From the NCBI RefSeq assembly GCF_001425905.1, contig NZ_LMDY01000019.1, positions 95,037 to 159,036 on the forward strand: a stretch of DNA of 64,000 nt. Direction: 5' to 3'. Every line of letters starts with the position of its first letter. Position 1 is the first letter of the stretch. Shown piece by piece: positions 1 through 8,936 of this stretch. The position numbers were made by a program, and so were the translations under genes. Below the pieces are notes generated by a model. The model did not search any database and was not told the origin of the DNA. It saw nothing but the letters and a program-made list of their open reading frames with translations. The DNA is from Methylibium sp. Root1272. GTDB taxonomy: Bacteria; Pseudomonadota; Gammaproteobacteria; Burkholderiales; Burkholderiaceae_C.

Positions 1-1032
1 GGTCCAGTCGATCTCTGTCGGCGCGGCCGCCGTGCCCTGCAGCGCGGTGTAGAGCCGGCGCAGGCCGCCGCGGGCATCGTCGAGCCCGGCATCGCTGAAG
101 TTGAACGGGCTGCGGTAGTGCACCCGCAGCATGAAGAAGCGGATCGTCTCGCCGTCGTAGCTCTTGAGCACGTCGCGGATGGTGAAGAAGTTGCCCAGCG
201 ACTTGGACATCTTCTCGTTGTCGACGTTGAGGAAGCCGTTGTGCATCCAGACGTTGACGAAGCTGCGGCCGCTGCCCAGGTGGAAGGCGCCGTCGCTCTG
301 GGCGATCTCGTTCTCGTGGTGCGGGAACTGCAGGTCCATGCCGCCGCCGTGGATGTCGAAGCGCTCGCCGAGCAGCGCATGCGCCATCGCCGAGCACTCG
401 ATGTGCCAGCCCGGCCGGCCGGCACCGAACGGCGCGTCGTACTTCGCGTCGGCCGGCTCTTCGGGCTTGGCCGACTTCCACAGCACGAAGTCCAGCGGGT
501 CGTCCTTGCCCTCGAGCACCGCCACGCGCTCGCCGGCGCGCAGCGCATCGATCGACTTGCCCGACAGCCGACCGTAGCCGGGGAACTTGCGCACCGAATA
601 GTTCACGTCGCCGCCCGGCACTCGGTAGGCGAGCCCGTTGCGCTCCAGCATCTCGATCAGGCCGACCATCGCGCCGACGTACTCGGTCGCGCGCGGCTCG
701 TGCGTCGGCGGCTCGATGCCGAGCGCACCGATGTCCTGGTGCATCGCCGCGGTCATCTCGTCGGTCAGCTGGCGGATCGGGATGCCGCGCTCGAGCGCGC
801 GCCTGATGATCTTGTCGTCGATGTCGGTGATGTTGCGCACGTAGGTGACGCGCAGCCCGGAGACCCGCAACCAGCGCTGCACCACGTCGAACGCCATCAT
901 CATGCGCGCATGTCCGACGTGGCAGAGGTCGTAGATCGTCATGCCGCACACGTACATGCGCACGTGGCCGGGTTCGATCGGCGAGAACGCCTCGGTCGAG
1001 CGAGTGAGGGTGTTGTGGATGCGCAGGCTCAT
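1..1032 (-). CDS. cysS: Cysteine--tRNA ligase, 3' end cut off by window edge
   Basis: Cytoplasmic class I aminoacyl-tRNA synthetase that charges tRNA-Cys. The first 344 codons are visible and run off the left edge in frame, so the C-terminal anticodon-binding part is missing. The HIGH-type ATP motif appears as HVGH shortly after Cys29 in MYVCG, the first zinc ligand. The other zinc ligands are expected in GWHIECSAM and in FPHHENE. The KMSKS loop is present as KMSKSLGN. It is divergent from ppiA, the next gene. The start ATG gives the usual MSLRIHNTL beginning of the family. Identification is secure; only completeness is unknown. Confidence 0.95.
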   Translation of the reverse strand, partial: MSLRIHNTLTRSTEAFSPIEPGHVRMYVCGMTIYDLCHVGHARMMMAFDVVQRWLRVSGLRVTYVRNITDIDDKIIRRALERGIPIRQLTDEMTAAMHQDIGALGIEPPTHEPRATEYVGAMVGLIEMLERNGLAYRVPGGDVNYSVRKFPGYGRLSGKSIDALRAGERVAVLEGKDDPLDFVLWKSAKPEEPADAKYDAPFGAGRPGWHIECSAMAHALLGERFDIHGGGMDLQFPHHENEIAQSDGAFHLGSGRSFVNVWMHNGFLNVDNEKMSKSLGNFFTIRDVLKSYDGETIRFFMLRVHYRSPFNFSDAGLDDARGGLRRLYTALQGTAAAPTEIDWT

Positions 1033-1193
1033 CGGGACGGATCGATCGGGTCTGTCACGGACAGGCCTCAAGCCGACGATCGAAGCGCCGCAGTATAGCG
1101 ATCACCCCCCTGTCCGCGACGGGGCTTCCGATCGGTGGAGAATACGGCCCGGAGCGGGTGGCGAACCCGCCTTTTGCATTCAGGAGACCCCCG

Positions 1194-1760
1194 ATGATTT
1201 CCAGAACCTGGGCCGCCTTGGCGCTGGCTGCTGTCGTGATCGCCGCGCCGCTGTCCGCGACGGCACAGAAGGTGCGGTTCGCCACGAGCGAAGGCGACAT
1301 CGTGCTGCAGCTCGACCCCGCCAAGGCCCCGAAGACCGTCGACAACTTCGTCGCCTACGTGAAGGGCGGTCACTACGACGGCACGATCTTCCACCGCGTG
1401 ATCGACGGCTTCATGATCCAGGGCGGCGGCTTCGACAAGGACATGAAGGAGAAGAAGACCGGGGCGCCGATCGCACTCGAGAACCGCAGCGGCCTGCGCA
1501 ACGAGCGCGGCAGCATCGCGATGGCGCGCACGATGGACCCGAACTCCGCCACCGCGCAGTTCTTCGTCAACCTGTCCAACAACGCATTCCTCGACCCGGC
1601 GAACTCGCGCGACGGCAATGGCTACGCGGTGTTCGGCAAGGTTGTCGAGGGCATGGACGTGGTCGACCGCATCAAGGGCGTGCCCACCACCACCAAGGGC
1701 CCCCACCAGAACGTGCCGGCGACGCCGGTGCTCATCAAGAAAGCCACGCTGGAGCCATGA
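1194..1760 (+). CDS. ppiA: Periplasmic peptidyl-prolyl cis-trans isomerase (cyclophilin)
   Basis: Cyclophilin-type rotamase of 188 residues that speeds proline isomerisation in exported proteins. A signal peptide of about 24 residues (MISRTW, an Ala/Leu/Val core, then SATA before QK) places it in the periplasm. The catalytic core is recognisable in [15 protein letters not shown] and in [10 protein letters not shown]. The ATG was chosen over an upstream in-frame GTG because CAGGAG lies about 7 bases before it and because it gives a clean signal peptide. It is followed after one base by a cytoplasmic paralogue, so the pair forms one operon that may continue into lpxH. Confidence 0.93.
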   Translation: MISRTWAALALAAVVIAAPLSATAQKVRFATSEGDIVLQLDPAKAPKTVDNFVAYVKGGHYDGTIFHRVIDGFMIQGGGFDKDMKEKKTGAPIALENRSGLRNERGSIAMARTMDPNSATAQFFVNLSNNAFLDPANSRDGNGYAVFGKVVEGMDVVDRIKGVPTTTKGPHQNVPATPVLIKKATLEP

Positions 1761-1761
1761 C

Positions 1762-2265
1762 ATGACCAAGACCATCGAACTGCACACCAACCATGGCGTG
1801 ATCCGCGCCGAGCTCGACGACGCCAAGGCCCCTGCCACCGTCGCCAACTTCCTGAGCTACGTGAAGGCCGGCCACTACGACGGCACGGTGTTCCACCGCG
1901 TCATCAAGGGCTTCATGGTCCAGGGCGGCGGCTTCGAGCCGGGCCTGAAGCAGAAGCCCACCCAGGCCCCGATCGCCAACGAGGCGAACAACGGGCTGAA
2001 GAACGACAAGTACACGCTGGCGATGGCGCGCACCAATGCGCCGCACTCCGCGTCGTCGCAGTTTTTCATCAACGCCACCGACAACGACTTCCTCAACTTC
2101 AAGTCGGAAAGCCCGCAGGGCTGGGGCTATGCGGTGTTCGGCAAGGTGGTGGCCGGTACCGAGGTGGTCGATGCGATCGAACGCGTGAAGACCGGCCGCC
2201 AGGGTGGCTACGACGACGTGCCGCTCGAGGACGTGGTGATCACGCGCGCGAACGAAGTCGCCTGA
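1762..2265 (+). CDS. ppiB: Cytoplasmic peptidyl-prolyl cis-trans isomerase (cyclophilin)
   Basis: A 167-residue cyclophilin without a signal peptide, so cytoplasmic. It shares the catalytic segments [15 protein letters not shown] and [14 protein letters not shown] with its upstream neighbour, and the length is typical of PpiB. The start ATG lies one base after the ppiA stop, with GGAGCC about 5 bases upstream, which indicates translational coupling. The two genes look like a tandem duplication in which only one copy carries an export signal. The next gene, lpxH, begins 14 bases downstream on the same strand. Confidence 0.94.
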   Translation: MTKTIELHTNHGVIRAELDDAKAPATVANFLSYVKAGHYDGTVFHRVIKGFMVQGGGFEPGLKQKPTQAPIANEANNGLKNDKYTLAMARTNAPHSASSQFFINATDNDFLNFKSESPQGWGYAVFGKVVAGTEVVDAIERVKTGRQGGYDDVPLEDVVITRANEVA

Positions 2266-2279
2266 GGCGCACGGAGCCG

Positions 2280-3131
2280 ATGACCGTGTCGCCGGCCGCA
2301 ACGCCCCGGGGCGCCGGCGCGTCGCCATCGCTGCCACAGTTCTGGGAGTTCGAGGCGCCCGCCGACTGGCGGGCGATCGACTTCATCTCCGACCTGCACC
2401 TGCAGGCGAGCCATCCGCGCACCTTCGAGGCGTTCTCGCAGCACCTGCTCCACACAGCCGCCGATGCGGTGTTCATCCTCGGCGACCTGTTCGAGGTGTG
2501 GATCGGCGACGACGCGCGGCACGAAGGCTTCGAGCAACAGGTCGTCGAGGTGCTGAAGGAGGCGGCCGCGCGGCGCAGCGTGTCCTTCATGGCCGGCAAC
2601 CGCGATTTCCTGGTCGGTGCCGAATTGCTGAAGGAGTGCGGCGTGACGGCCTTGCCCGACCCGACGGTGCTGCGGGCCTTCGGCGAGCGGGTGTTGCTGA
2701 CCCACGGCGATGCGCTGTGCCTGGAAGACGTGGAGTACCAGCGCTTCCGCGCGGTCGTGCGCACCGAACAGGCCCGTGAGGACTTCCTGGCGCGGCCGCT
2801 GGCCGAGCGCCGTGCGCTGGCCGCCCAGATCCGCGCGGTCAGCATGCAGCAACAGCAGCGCGACGGCCGGCCGGAGACCTGGGCCGACCTCGACACCGGC
2901 GCCACCGTGCAATGGATGCACGAAGCCGGCACGCCGCTGCTGGTGCACGGCCACACCCATCGTCCGGCCACGCAGGAACTGGCCCCCGGCTTCACCCGCC
3001 ACGTGCTGACCGACTGGGAGCTCGACGAGGCCCCCGCGCGGGCGGCTCGCGCCGGCGTGCTGCGCCTGAGCACCCGCGGCCTGCAGCGGCTGGCCCCCGC
3101 CGCTCCTCCGGCCGCGCACGCCGCGCCGTGA
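2280..3131 (+). CDS. lpxH: UDP-2,3-diacylglucosamine diphosphatase
   Basis: Peripheral membrane hydrolase that cleaves the pyrophosphate of UDP-2,3-diacylglucosamine to lipid X in lipid A synthesis. All metallophosphoesterase motifs are visible in order: DLHL, GDLFEVWIGDD, GNRDFL, LTHGD and HGHTHRP, which supply the dimanganese ligands. At 283 residues it is longer than the roughly 240-residue enterobacterial enzyme; the excess lies in an N-terminal extension of about 35 residues and a variable Arg/Ala-rich tail. The stop overlaps the GTG of the following peptidase gene. The ppiB-lpxH order is common in Burkholderiales (recalled, not searched). Confidence 0.93.
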   Translation: MTVSPAATPRGAGASPSLPQFWEFEAPADWRAIDFISDLHLQASHPRTFEAFSQHLLHTAADAVFILGDLFEVWIGDDARHEGFEQQVVEVLKEAAARRSVSFMAGNRDFLVGAELLKECGVTALPDPTVLRAFGERVLLTHGDALCLEDVEYQRFRAVVRTEQAREDFLARPLAERRALAAQIRAVSMQQQQRDGRPETWADLDTGATVQWMHEAGTPLLVHGHTHRPATQELAPGFTRHVLTDWELDEAPARAARAGVLRLSTRGLQRLAPAAPPAAHAAP

Positions 3132-3922
3132 TCGCGCGCTGGTGGCGCCGTCGGCGCGAGGCTCGCACGCTGCGCACGCGGGCGGTGCCGTCGGCGTTGT
3201 GGCAGTTGACGCTGCAGCGCTACCCCTTCCTCGCCGCGCTCGACGACGCCGGGCGTGAACGTCTGCAGGCCCTGGTCAGCCTGTTCCTGGCGGACAAGGA
3301 GTTCACCGCGGTCGGCGGCCTGGAGCTCAGCGACGAGATCGCCGTCTCGATCGCCGCGCAGGCCTGCCTGCCGGTGCTGGAGCTCGGTCTGGCCGCCTAT
3401 GACGGCTTCGTCGGCATCGTGGTGCATCCCGACGAGGTGGTGGCGCAGCGCGAACATGTGGACGAGCACGGCATCCTGCACCGCTACGAAGAGGTGCTCA
3501 CCGGCGAGGCGATGGAAGGCGGGCCGGTGATGCTGTCCTGGCACGACGTGGCCGAGGCCGGCGTGACCGCGGAGCGCGGCTACAACGTCGTGATCCATGA
3601 GTTCGTGCACGTGCTGGACATGGCCGACGGCCTGGCTGCCGACGGCGTGCCCGTGCTGCCCGGTCGCGCGGCGCGCGTGCACTGGCTGCAGGTGCTGGAG
3701 TCAGCCTACCAGCGGCTGTGCCGCGAGCTCGACGCCGGCCGCGAGCCCTTCCTCGACCCGTATGGCGCGGAAGCCATCGAGGAATTCTTTCCGGTGGCGG
3801 CCGAGGCCTTCTTCGTCGCGCCGCACGCGCTGCGCGACGAGCAGCCCGCGCTGTACGAGCTGTTCCGCGACTACTTCCGACAAGATCCCGCCGCCCGCCT
3901 GGCGCCTCAGCCCGGGGCCTGA
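3128..3922 (+). CDS. mtfA: MtfA-like zinc peptidase (M90 family)
   Basis: Predicted cytoplasmic zinc metallopeptidase of 264 residues, nearly the same length as E. coli MtfA, which binds the repressor Mlc and thereby affects glucose PTS control. The HExxH zinc motif is present as HEFVH, followed by a downstream glutamate within AEAFF that fits the third ligand. The start is GTG, taken because it overlaps the lpxH stop (GTGA) and because the longer frame upstream only shadows lpxH. Whether an Mlc-like partner exists in this organism cannot be seen here. It ends just before a convergent terminator shared with clpA. Confidence 0.85.
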   Translation: MIARWWRRRREARTLRTRAVPSALWQLTLQRYPFLAALDDAGRERLQALVSLFLADKEFTAVGGLELSDEIAVSIAAQACLPVLELGLAAYDGFVGIVVHPDEVVAQREHVDEHGILHRYEEVLTGEAMEGGPVMLSWHDVAEAGVTAERGYNVVIHEFVHVLDMADGLAADGVPVLPGRAARVHWLQVLESAYQRLCRELDAGREPFLDPYGAEAIEEFFPVAAEAFFVAPHALRDEQPALYELFRDYFRQDPAARLAPQPGA

Positions 3923-3930
3923 AAGCACAA

Positions 3931-3950
3931 CGGGGAGCCGAAGCTCCCCG
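3931..3950. terminator. Bidirectional terminator hairpin between mtfA and clpA
   Basis: A perfect 8-bp stem, CGGGGAGC with GCTCCCCG, closed by a CGAA tetraloop, lies between two convergent genes. There is no long T-tract on either side, so its strength is uncertain. Position and symmetry suggest it ends both transcripts. Confidence 0.7.
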
Positions 3951-3981
3951 CTGTCTGCACGCCGCTGCCGGCCGGGCCGGA

Positions 3982-6288
3982 TCAGTCGGCCGTGGCCGGC
4001 TCCGATTTCGGCTTGTCGCTCTTCTTCCACGGCGTGATATCGAGCACCGGCTGGCCTTCGGCGTCGATGTCGACCGACAGGCGTCCGCCATCGACCAGCT
4101 GGCCGAACAGCAATTCGTCGGCCAAGGCGCGCCGGATCGTGTCCTGGATTAACCGCTGCATCGGCCGCGCGCCCATCAGCGGGTCGAAGCCCTTCTTCGC
4201 CAGGTGCTTGCGCAGGGCGTCGGAGAAGGTCACGTCGACCTTCTTCTCGGCCAGCTGGCTCTCGAGCTGCAGCAGGAACTTGTCGACCACCCGCAGGATG
4301 ATCTCCTCGTCGAGCGCGCGGAAGCTGACGATCGCGTCGAGCCGGTTGCGAAACTCCGGCGTGAACAGGCGCTTGATGTCGGCCATCTCGTCGCCCGCCT
4401 CGCGGGCGTTCGTGAAGCCGATCGTCGACTTGTTCATCGTCTCGGCGCCCGCGTTCGTGGTCATGATGATGATCACGTTGCGGAAGTCGGCCTTGCGCCC
4501 GTTGTTGTCGGTCAGCGTGCCGTGGTCCATGACCTGCAGCAGCACGTTGAAGACGTCGGGGTGGGCCTTCTCGATCTCGTCGAGCAGCAGCACGCAATGC
4601 GGCTTCTTGGTGACCGCCTCGGTCAGCAGCCCGCCCTGGTCGAAGCCGACATAGCCCGGCGGCGCGCCGATGAGGCGGCTCACCGTGTGGCGCTCCATGT
4701 ACTCGGACATGTCGAACCGCACCAGCTCGATGCCGAGGATGAAGGCCAGTTGCTTCGCCGCCTCGGTCTTGCCGACGCCGGTGGGACCGCTGAACAGGAA
4801 GGAGCCGATCGGCTTGTCCGGCTTGCCCAGGCCCGAGCGCGCCATCTTGATGGCCGACGCCAGCGCGTCGAGCGCCGGGTCCTGACCGAACACCACGCTC
4901 TTCAGGTCGCGGTCCAGGTTCTTCAGCTTGCCGCGGTCGTCGTTGCTGACGCTCTGCGGCGGGATGCGCGCGATCTTCGCGACGATCTCCTCGACCTCGG
5001 CGCGGTTGATGGTCTTCTTCTGCTTGCTCTTGGGCAGGATGCGCTGGGCCGCACCGGCCTCGTCGATCACGTCGATCGCCTTGTCGGGCAGGTGACGGTC
5101 GTTGATGAACTTGGCCGACAGCTCTGCCGCGGCCTGCAGGGCACCGAGCGCGTACTTCACGCTGTGATGTTCCTCGAAGCGCGACTTCAGGCCCTTGAGG
5201 ATCTCGATCGTCTGTTCCACCGACGGCTCGACCACGTCGACCTTCTGGAAGCGCCGCGACAGCGCCGCGTCCTTCTCGAAGATGCCGCGGTACTCGGTGA
5301 AGGTGGTCGCGCCGATGCACTTGAGCTGGCCCGACCCGAGCGCGGGCTTCAGCAGGTTGCTGGCGTCGAGCGTGCCGCCCGAGGCCGCGCCGGCGCCGAT
5401 CAGGGTGTGGATCTCGTCGATGAACAGCACGGCATGCGGCTGCTCCTTCAGGGCCTTCAGCACGCCCTTCAGGCGCTGCTCGAAATCGCCGCGGTACTTG
5501 GTGCCGGCCAGCAGCGCGCCCATGTCCAGCGAGTAGACGGTCGCGTCGGCCAGGATCTCGGGCACCTCGTTCTGCGTGATGCGCCACGCCAGGCCCTCGG
5601 CGATCGCCGTCTTGCCGACACCGGCCTCGCCGACCAGCAGCGGGTTGTTCTTGCGCCGGCGGCACAGCACCTGGATCACGCGCTCGACCTCGTGCTCGCG
5701 GCCGATCAGCGGATCGATCTTGCCGTCGCGCGCCAGCTGGTTGAGGTTCTGGGTGAACTGGTCCAGCGGCGAGCCCTTGCCTTCGCCGGCCTCTTCCTTC
5801 TCGCCTTCGCCGCTGCCGCCCTCGGCGCCCTTGGAGGGCTCGGGCGGCTCGGACTTCTTGATGCCGTGGGCGATGAAGTTCACCACGTCCAGCCGCGTGA
5901 CCCCCTGCTGATGCAGGTAGTACACCGCGTGCGAGTCCTTCTCGCCGAAGATCGCCACCAGCACATTGGCACCGGTCACTTCCTTCTTGCCCGAGCCGGT
6001 GGACTGCACGTGCATGATCGCGCGCTGGATCACACGCTGGAACCCCAGCGTGGGCTGGGTGTCGACCTCGTCGGTGCCCCCCACCGTCGGCGTGTTCTCC
6101 TTGATGAACTGCGTCAGGCTCTTGCGCAGGTCATCGAGGCTTGCGGAGCAGGCGCGCAGCACCTCGGCCGCGGACGGGTTGTCGAGCAGCGCCAGAAGCA
6201 GGTGCTCGACCGTGATGAATTCGTGGCGCTGCTGACGCGCTTCGACGAACGCCATGTGCAGGCTGACTTCCAGTTCTTGCGCAATCAT
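3982..6288 (-). CDS. clpA: ATP-dependent Clp protease ATP-binding subunit ClpA
   Basis: AAA+ unfoldase of 768 residues that feeds substrates to ClpP. An N-terminal Clp repeat domain ([10 protein letters not shown] onward) is followed by a Glu/Lys/Gly-rich linker. AAA module D1 has Walker A GEAGVGKT near residue 215, and module D2 has GPTGVGKT near residue 500. The ClpP-docking loop should lie in the D2 region. The start was placed at MIAQELEV rather than at the upstream end of the open frame, because GGAGG lies just before it and its ATG overlaps the clpS stop (ATGA). It forms an operon with its adaptor clpS. Confidence 0.96.
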   Translation of the reverse strand: MIAQELEVSLHMAFVEARQQRHEFITVEHLLLALLDNPSAAEVLRACSASLDDLRKSLTQFIKENTPTVGGTDEVDTQPTLGFQRVIQRAIMHVQSTGSGKKEVTGANVLVAIFGEKDSHAVYYLHQQGVTRLDVVNFIAHGIKKSEPPEPSKGAEGGSGEGEKEEAGEGKGSPLDQFTQNLNQLARDGKIDPLIGREHEVERVIQVLCRRRKNNPLLVGEAGVGKTAIAEGLAWRITQNEVPEILADATVYSLDMGALLAGTKYRGDFEQRLKGVLKALKEQPHAVLFIDEIHTLIGAGAASGGTLDASNLLKPALGSGQLKCIGATTFTEYRGIFEKDAALSRRFQKVDVVEPSVEQTIEILKGLKSRFEEHHSVKYALGALQAAAELSAKFINDRHLPDKAIDVIDEAGAAQRILPKSKQKKTINRAEVEEIVAKIARIPPQSVSNDDRGKLKNLDRDLKSVVFGQDPALDALASAIKMARSGLGKPDKPIGSFLFSGPTGVGKTEAAKQLAFILGIELVRFDMSEYMERHTVSRLIGAPPGYVGFDQGGLLTEAVTKKPHCVLLLDEIEKAHPDVFNVLLQVMDHGTLTDNNGRKADFRNVIIIMTTNAGAETMNKSTIGFTNAREAGDEMADIKRLFTPEFRNRLDAIVSFRALDEEIILRVVDKFLLQLESQLAEKKVDVTFSDALRKHLAKKGFDPLMGARPMQRLIQDTIRRALADELLFGQLVDGGRLSVDIDAEGQPVLDITPWKKSDKPKSEPATAD

Positions 6289-6641
6289 GCGGCCTCCATA
6301 GTGCATTGCAACGGGTGTCCCGACCGCTTGGCCGCGGCGAGCACCGACTCGACCTTGGTCGAGGCGACATCTTTCGTGTAGACGCCGCACACGCCCCGAC
6401 CCTCGTGGTGGATTTTGAGCATGATTTGCGTCGCCGTCTCGATATCCCGCTGGAAGAACTCCTGCAGGACCATCACGACGAACTCCATCGGCGTGTAATC
6501 GTCGTTGAGCAGCACCACCTGGTACATCCGGGGCGGCTCGACGCGGGCCGACTGCCGTTCGACCACGACCGCGCCCTGCCCGTCGTCCGGCTTGGTGGCC
6601 GGGCGTTTCGGGGGCGCGGGCGGGACGGTGTCGTCAGGCAT
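6285..6641 (-). CDS. clpS: ClpS adaptor for ClpAP (N-end rule recognition)
   Basis: Adaptor protein of 118 residues that binds N-degron substrates and delivers them to ClpA. The conserved core is clear: [13 protein letters not shown], followed by the metal or N-end binding region around [15 protein letters not shown] flexible proline-rich N-terminal tail of about 35 residues precedes it, as expected for the segment that threads into ClpA. The stop overlaps the clpA start by four bases. It diverges from a cold-shock gene, matching the cspD-clpS-clpA arrangement known in gammaproteobacteria. Confidence 0.95.
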   Translation of the reverse strand: MPDDTVPPAPPKRPATKPDDGQGAVVVERQSARVEPPRMYQVVLLNDDYTPMEFVVMVLQEFFQRDIETATQIMLKIHHEGRGVCGVYTKDVASTKVESVLAAAKRSGHPLQCTMEAA

Positions 6642-6760
6642 GGAAATGATTCTATCGACAGCTTGGAAGCGACTTCCATGCCGGTCAATATGACACCACT
6701 GGGCCCGAACTCAAGGCCCCGGCCGGTCGATCCCGTTCGTCCGTCACGACGGACGCCGGC

Positions 6761-6789
6761 TTGACAGGCCCCGTCCGCCCTGCCCAGAA
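6761..6789 (+). promoter_or_regulatory. Sigma-70-type promoter for the cold-shock gene
   Basis: TTGACA at 6761-6766 matches the -35 consensus exactly. After 17 bases comes CAGAAT at 6784-6789, a 4-of-6 match to the -10 consensus. The predicted transcript starts about 20 bases before the cold-shock start codon, so the leader is short. Assigned by inspection only. Confidence 0.6.
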
Positions 6790-6817
6790 TCGATCGTCGA
6801 GGGGTTGGAGAACATCC

Positions 6818-7099
6818 ATGGTCAACGGCACGGTCAAGTGGTTCAACGATGCCAAGGGCTTTGGCTTCATCGAACCTGAAGGCGGCGGGGAGGACGTGTT
6901 CGCTCATTTCTCGGCCATCGCGATGGAGGGCTTTCGCACGCTGAAGCAAGGCGCCCGCGTCAGCTTCGATCTGGTGGACGGGCCCAAGGGCAAGCTGGCC
7001 CAGAACATCGCCCCGCTGGAGAGCCGCACCGACGCGGCTTCGGCCTCGGCGGCCGTCCGGCCCTCCGCCGGCGACCGGGAACTGGCGGCCGGACACTGA
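6818..7099 (+). CDS. cspD: Cold-shock domain protein (CspD-like)
   Basis: Single-stranded nucleic acid binding protein of 93 residues. The cold-shock domain occupies the first 67 or so residues, with [14 protein letters not shown]1 KGFGFI and RNP2 DVFAHF. About 25 Ala/Ser-rich residues follow, which makes it longer than E. coli CspD (74). The symbol cspD rests on synteny with clpS-clpA rather than on sequence alone; cspA family is the safer name. The chosen ATG has TTGGAG about 8 bases upstream, and a good promoter lies about 30 bases further up. In E. coli CspD inhibits replication in stationary phase; that role is not shown here. Confidence 0.88.
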   Translation: MVNGTVKWFNDAKGFGFIEPEGGGEDVFAHFSAIAMEGFRTLKQGARVSFDLVDGPKGKLAQNIAPLESRTDAASASAAVRPSAGDRELAAGH

Positions 7100-7225
7100 A
7101 CCCACGCGCGCCGCCCAGGCGCAGCGATGTGCACTGGAATGCGGCAACGACGGGCCTCCAGCCATTGGGCCTGCCCCGGCCCGAGCCAGCGGCGCACCGG
7201 ATTCATGCAGTGCCGAGGCGCTTCC

Positions 7226-7468
7226 TCAGCGGGACCGCCCCCCGGCCTCGTCCGGCATGGGACGGGCCAGTTGCACGTCGGCAAACAGATCGCCCGGCAG
7301 CGTGTCCAGCGGCGACTCCGACACGTCGAGCCCCTGGCGCAAGTCGAACGACGACGCCAGCCAGCCCGCGCCCTCGGTGTCCGCGGGCGCCGCGGGAACG
7401 GCCGGCATCACGCACGTCAGGTCGGGCGGTGGCAGTGCACGTTTCTTGGGAGACTTGAAGAATGCCAT
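7226..7468 (-). CDS. Small hypothetical protein, paralogue A
   Basis: An 80-residue protein of no family I recognise. Its centre, GWLASSFDLRQGLDVSESP followed by LDTLPGDL, closely matches the small protein at 8603-8839. Both also share an MA-aromatic-F start followed by Pro/Lys/Arg residues, so they are full-length paralogues. There is no signal peptide, membrane segment or cysteine cluster. AGAGAG lies about 5 bases upstream of the ATG and supports the start. It is the most distal member of a minus-strand group of small genes between cspD and icd. Confidence 0.7.
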   Translation of the reverse strand: MAFFKSPKKRALPPPDLTCVMPAVPAAPADTEGAGWLASSFDLRQGLDVSESPLDTLPGDLFADVQLARPMPDEAGGRSR

Positions 7469-7665
7469 GGCTCTCTCTGCGGGGTGGCACGCGAAACGCG
7501 CGGGCCGACTGCGGATTCGATCATTGCAAATGCCGGGCCCGCGGCCTCCCCCGTCGCTGAGGGGTCGCCACCGTCCGATCTCCGGATGGTGCGCAGGACG
7601 ACACGGCAGGCCGTCCCCAGCGAGCGGTGGAGCGTGAAAGGACCGAGTCAGCGGCTCGGCGCGTA

Positions 7666-7857
7666 ATGGTGCGCGTGAAGCCCGCACACACCGCGCCCGA
7701 AGATCCGGCGACCGACACACCGCCACCCCGGCACGCGTCCGGCATGGGGAGGGCGGCTCCGGGCGCTACGGACGTCGAGCAACGACGCCGGGCCTGGGAG
7801 CAACGGCGATTGGATCTGGACCAATTCTCGAACGAGAACTACGCGCCCGAGGCTTGA
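7666..7857 (+). CDS. Possible small hypothetical protein
   Basis: Open frame of 63 residues from an ATG, or 76 from an upstream GTG. The first half is Pro/Ala/Thr-rich and of low information. The second half is charged and helix-prone, with AWEQRRLDLDQFSNENYAP, which looks more like real protein than the surrounding shadows. No convincing ribosome-binding site lies before either start, although AAAGGA occurs between them. It runs opposite to its small-gene neighbours. I do not recognise it and regard it as about as likely spurious as real. Confidence 0.3.
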   Translation: MVRVKPAHTAPEDPATDTPPPRHASGMGRAAPGATDVEQRRRAWEQRRLDLDQFSNENYAPEA

Positions 7858-7900
7858 CCCGTCCTGGCGCCCGCATGGGCAGATCCTGGGCGCCGGCAGG

Positions 7901-8164
7901 CTAGCCGCACAGCCGCCTCGCGTCGTTTGCGGTGCAGTCGATGGCCTGGATGAAGGCGTCGACATCGACGCGCTGCGTGACATTGAACAGGGTTTCGCTG
8001 CCGAAGGCATTGAGCGCGCCCAGCAAGCGGTCACCGATGGCGATCGAACCGCCGCCCAGCCACTTCATCACGGTGAACTCTCCGGTGTCATGCACTTCCA
8101 CAGCGGCCACGCTGCCGTTCCGAGAGAGGGCGCGAATGGTGCCGGTCAGGAGCACTGCGTCCAT
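7901..8164 (-). CDS. Small hypothetical protein, predicted all-beta
   Basis: An 87-residue protein not recognised. Alternating hydrophobic and polar stretches (VLLTGTIRAL, VAAVEVHD, FTVMKWLG, SIAIGDRLLGAL) suggest a small beta-barrel followed by a C-terminal helix (DAFIQAIDCTANDARRLCG). There is no signal peptide and no metal motif; two cysteines lie near the C-terminus. The ATG was chosen because GGTGAG lies six bases upstream; two codons earlier another ATG abuts the same GGTGAG. It belongs to the minus-strand run of small genes between cspD and icd. Confidence 0.6.
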   Translation of the reverse strand: MDAVLLTGTIRALSRNGSVAAVEVHDTGEFTVMKWLGGGSIAIGDRLLGALNAFGSETLFNVTQRVDVDAFIQAIDCTANDARRLCG

Positions 8165-8234
8165 CGCCATCTCACCGCTACGGTCAGTGCAGGCACTCGA
8201 CGGTGGCCACAAGCCGCGCGGGGGTCACGAGCTT

Positions 8235-8513
8235 TCACTCCCCTCGGCGGGACGGAGGCGTCATGTCCAGCACTGCAGGGACCGTTTCGTCGGTGCTCAC
8301 CAGCCCGGCGTGGATCGCCCGCAGCGCCGCGAGGTTGTCCACGTGGGGAAGCACCGTGTCGGCACCGCAGACCGGGCAGGCCGCCGTGGTGTCCTCGTGC
8401 AGCCAAAGCACGATGTCGGCCGGCCGGAAGATGCCCAGACACGAGAAGCAGCCGGCGACTCGCGCGCGCATCAACTCCTCGCGGTTGTTGAAGGACTCGT
8501 AGCCGGTATCCAT
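8235..8513 (-). CDS. Small zinc-ribbon protein
   Basis: A 92-residue, probably cytoplasmic protein. Two CxxC knuckles, CFSC near residue 23 and CPVC near residue 47, are about 24 residues apart and should bind one zinc ion. The N-terminal MDTGYESFNNREELM is highly specific, and I recall similar small proteins labelled only as cytoplasmic protein in proteobacterial genomes; this was not searched. The ATG was preferred to a GTG four codons upstream because it gives the simpler N-terminus, and neither has a strong ribosome site. Function is unknown. The neighbours are other small uncharacterised genes on the same strand. Confidence 0.72.
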   Translation of the reverse strand: MDTGYESFNNREELMRARVAGCFSCLGIFRPADIVLWLHEDTTAACPVCGADTVLPHVDNLAALRAIHAGLVSTDETVPAVLDMTPPSRRGE

Positions 8514-8602
8514 GATGATCGCCACATTACAACGCCTGAGCCACGGTCGGCAATCCGTCCGTTACCGGCACTGCTGAGGCCTGGACGACACCCTGCCCGC
8601 GC

Positions 8603-8839
8603 CTAACGCCGACGTTTCGACGCGTCCAGCGCGGTGGCGAGTTGCTCCTGCAACTCGCCTGGCAAGGTGTCGAAGGGATGCTCGATCACGGTGAGGCCGC
8701 TGCGGAGCTCGATGGTCGAGTTCAGCCATGCCTGGTCGGACGTCGCAGGCTCGTCGATGTCGAAATCGATCGGCGCCACCGGCGTCTGCCTCGGCACGCC
8801 CAGTCGGGACTTGCGGGGGCGGAGCCTGAACCAGGCCAT
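8603..8839 (-). CDS. Small hypothetical protein, paralogue B
   Basis: A 78-residue protein with no recognised domain, paralogous to the protein at 7226-7468. The shared core is here AWLNSTIELRSGLTVIEHP followed by FDTLPGEL. The C-terminus is a charged helix ending in Lys/Arg. The basic N-terminus (MAWFRLRPRKSR) could touch nucleic acid or membrane lipid, but that is only a thought. It lies 19 bases downstream of a 25-residue membrane peptide gene, so the two are probably co-transcribed. Confidence 0.7.
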   Translation of the reverse strand: MAWFRLRPRKSRLGVPRQTPVAPIDFDIDEPATSDQAWLNSTIELRSGLTVIEHPFDTLPGELQEQLATALDASKRRR

Positions 8840-8858
8840 CGGACCGTCGAGTCCTGCT

Positions 8859-8936
8859 TCAGTTGAAGAAGAAATAGATGATCACCAGCACGATGGCCGG
8901 CACGCCCAGAATCCAGCCCAGAAAGTACTTGCCCAT
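8859..8936 (-). CDS. 25-residue membrane micropeptide
   Basis: A complete ORF of 25 codons plus TGA encodes MGKYFLGWILGVPAIVLVII and then YFFFN. Apart from Lys3 and the last residue it is one hydrophobic segment, so an inner-membrane peptide is predicted. GGAG lies 7 bases upstream of the ATG, which supports translation. It is far below usual gene-calling cut-offs. I recall nearly identical short peptides in other Burkholderiales but could not search. It sits directly upstream of the paralogue-B gene on the same strand. The role is unknown; small hydrophobic regulators of larger membrane complexes are one possibility. Confidence 0.6.
   Translation of the reverse strand: MGKYFLGWILGVPAIVLVIIYFFFN

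Noticed and set aside
1080..1130. TATACT on the minus strand as the cysS promoter
   Set aside because: A reasonable -10 hexamer but no matching -35 at 16-18 bases; left uncalled.
4204..6381. A 725-codon plus-strand frame opposite clpA
   Set aside because: Antisense shadow rich in Leu, Arg, Val and Asp repeats with no recognisable domain; clpA on the minus strand is unambiguous.
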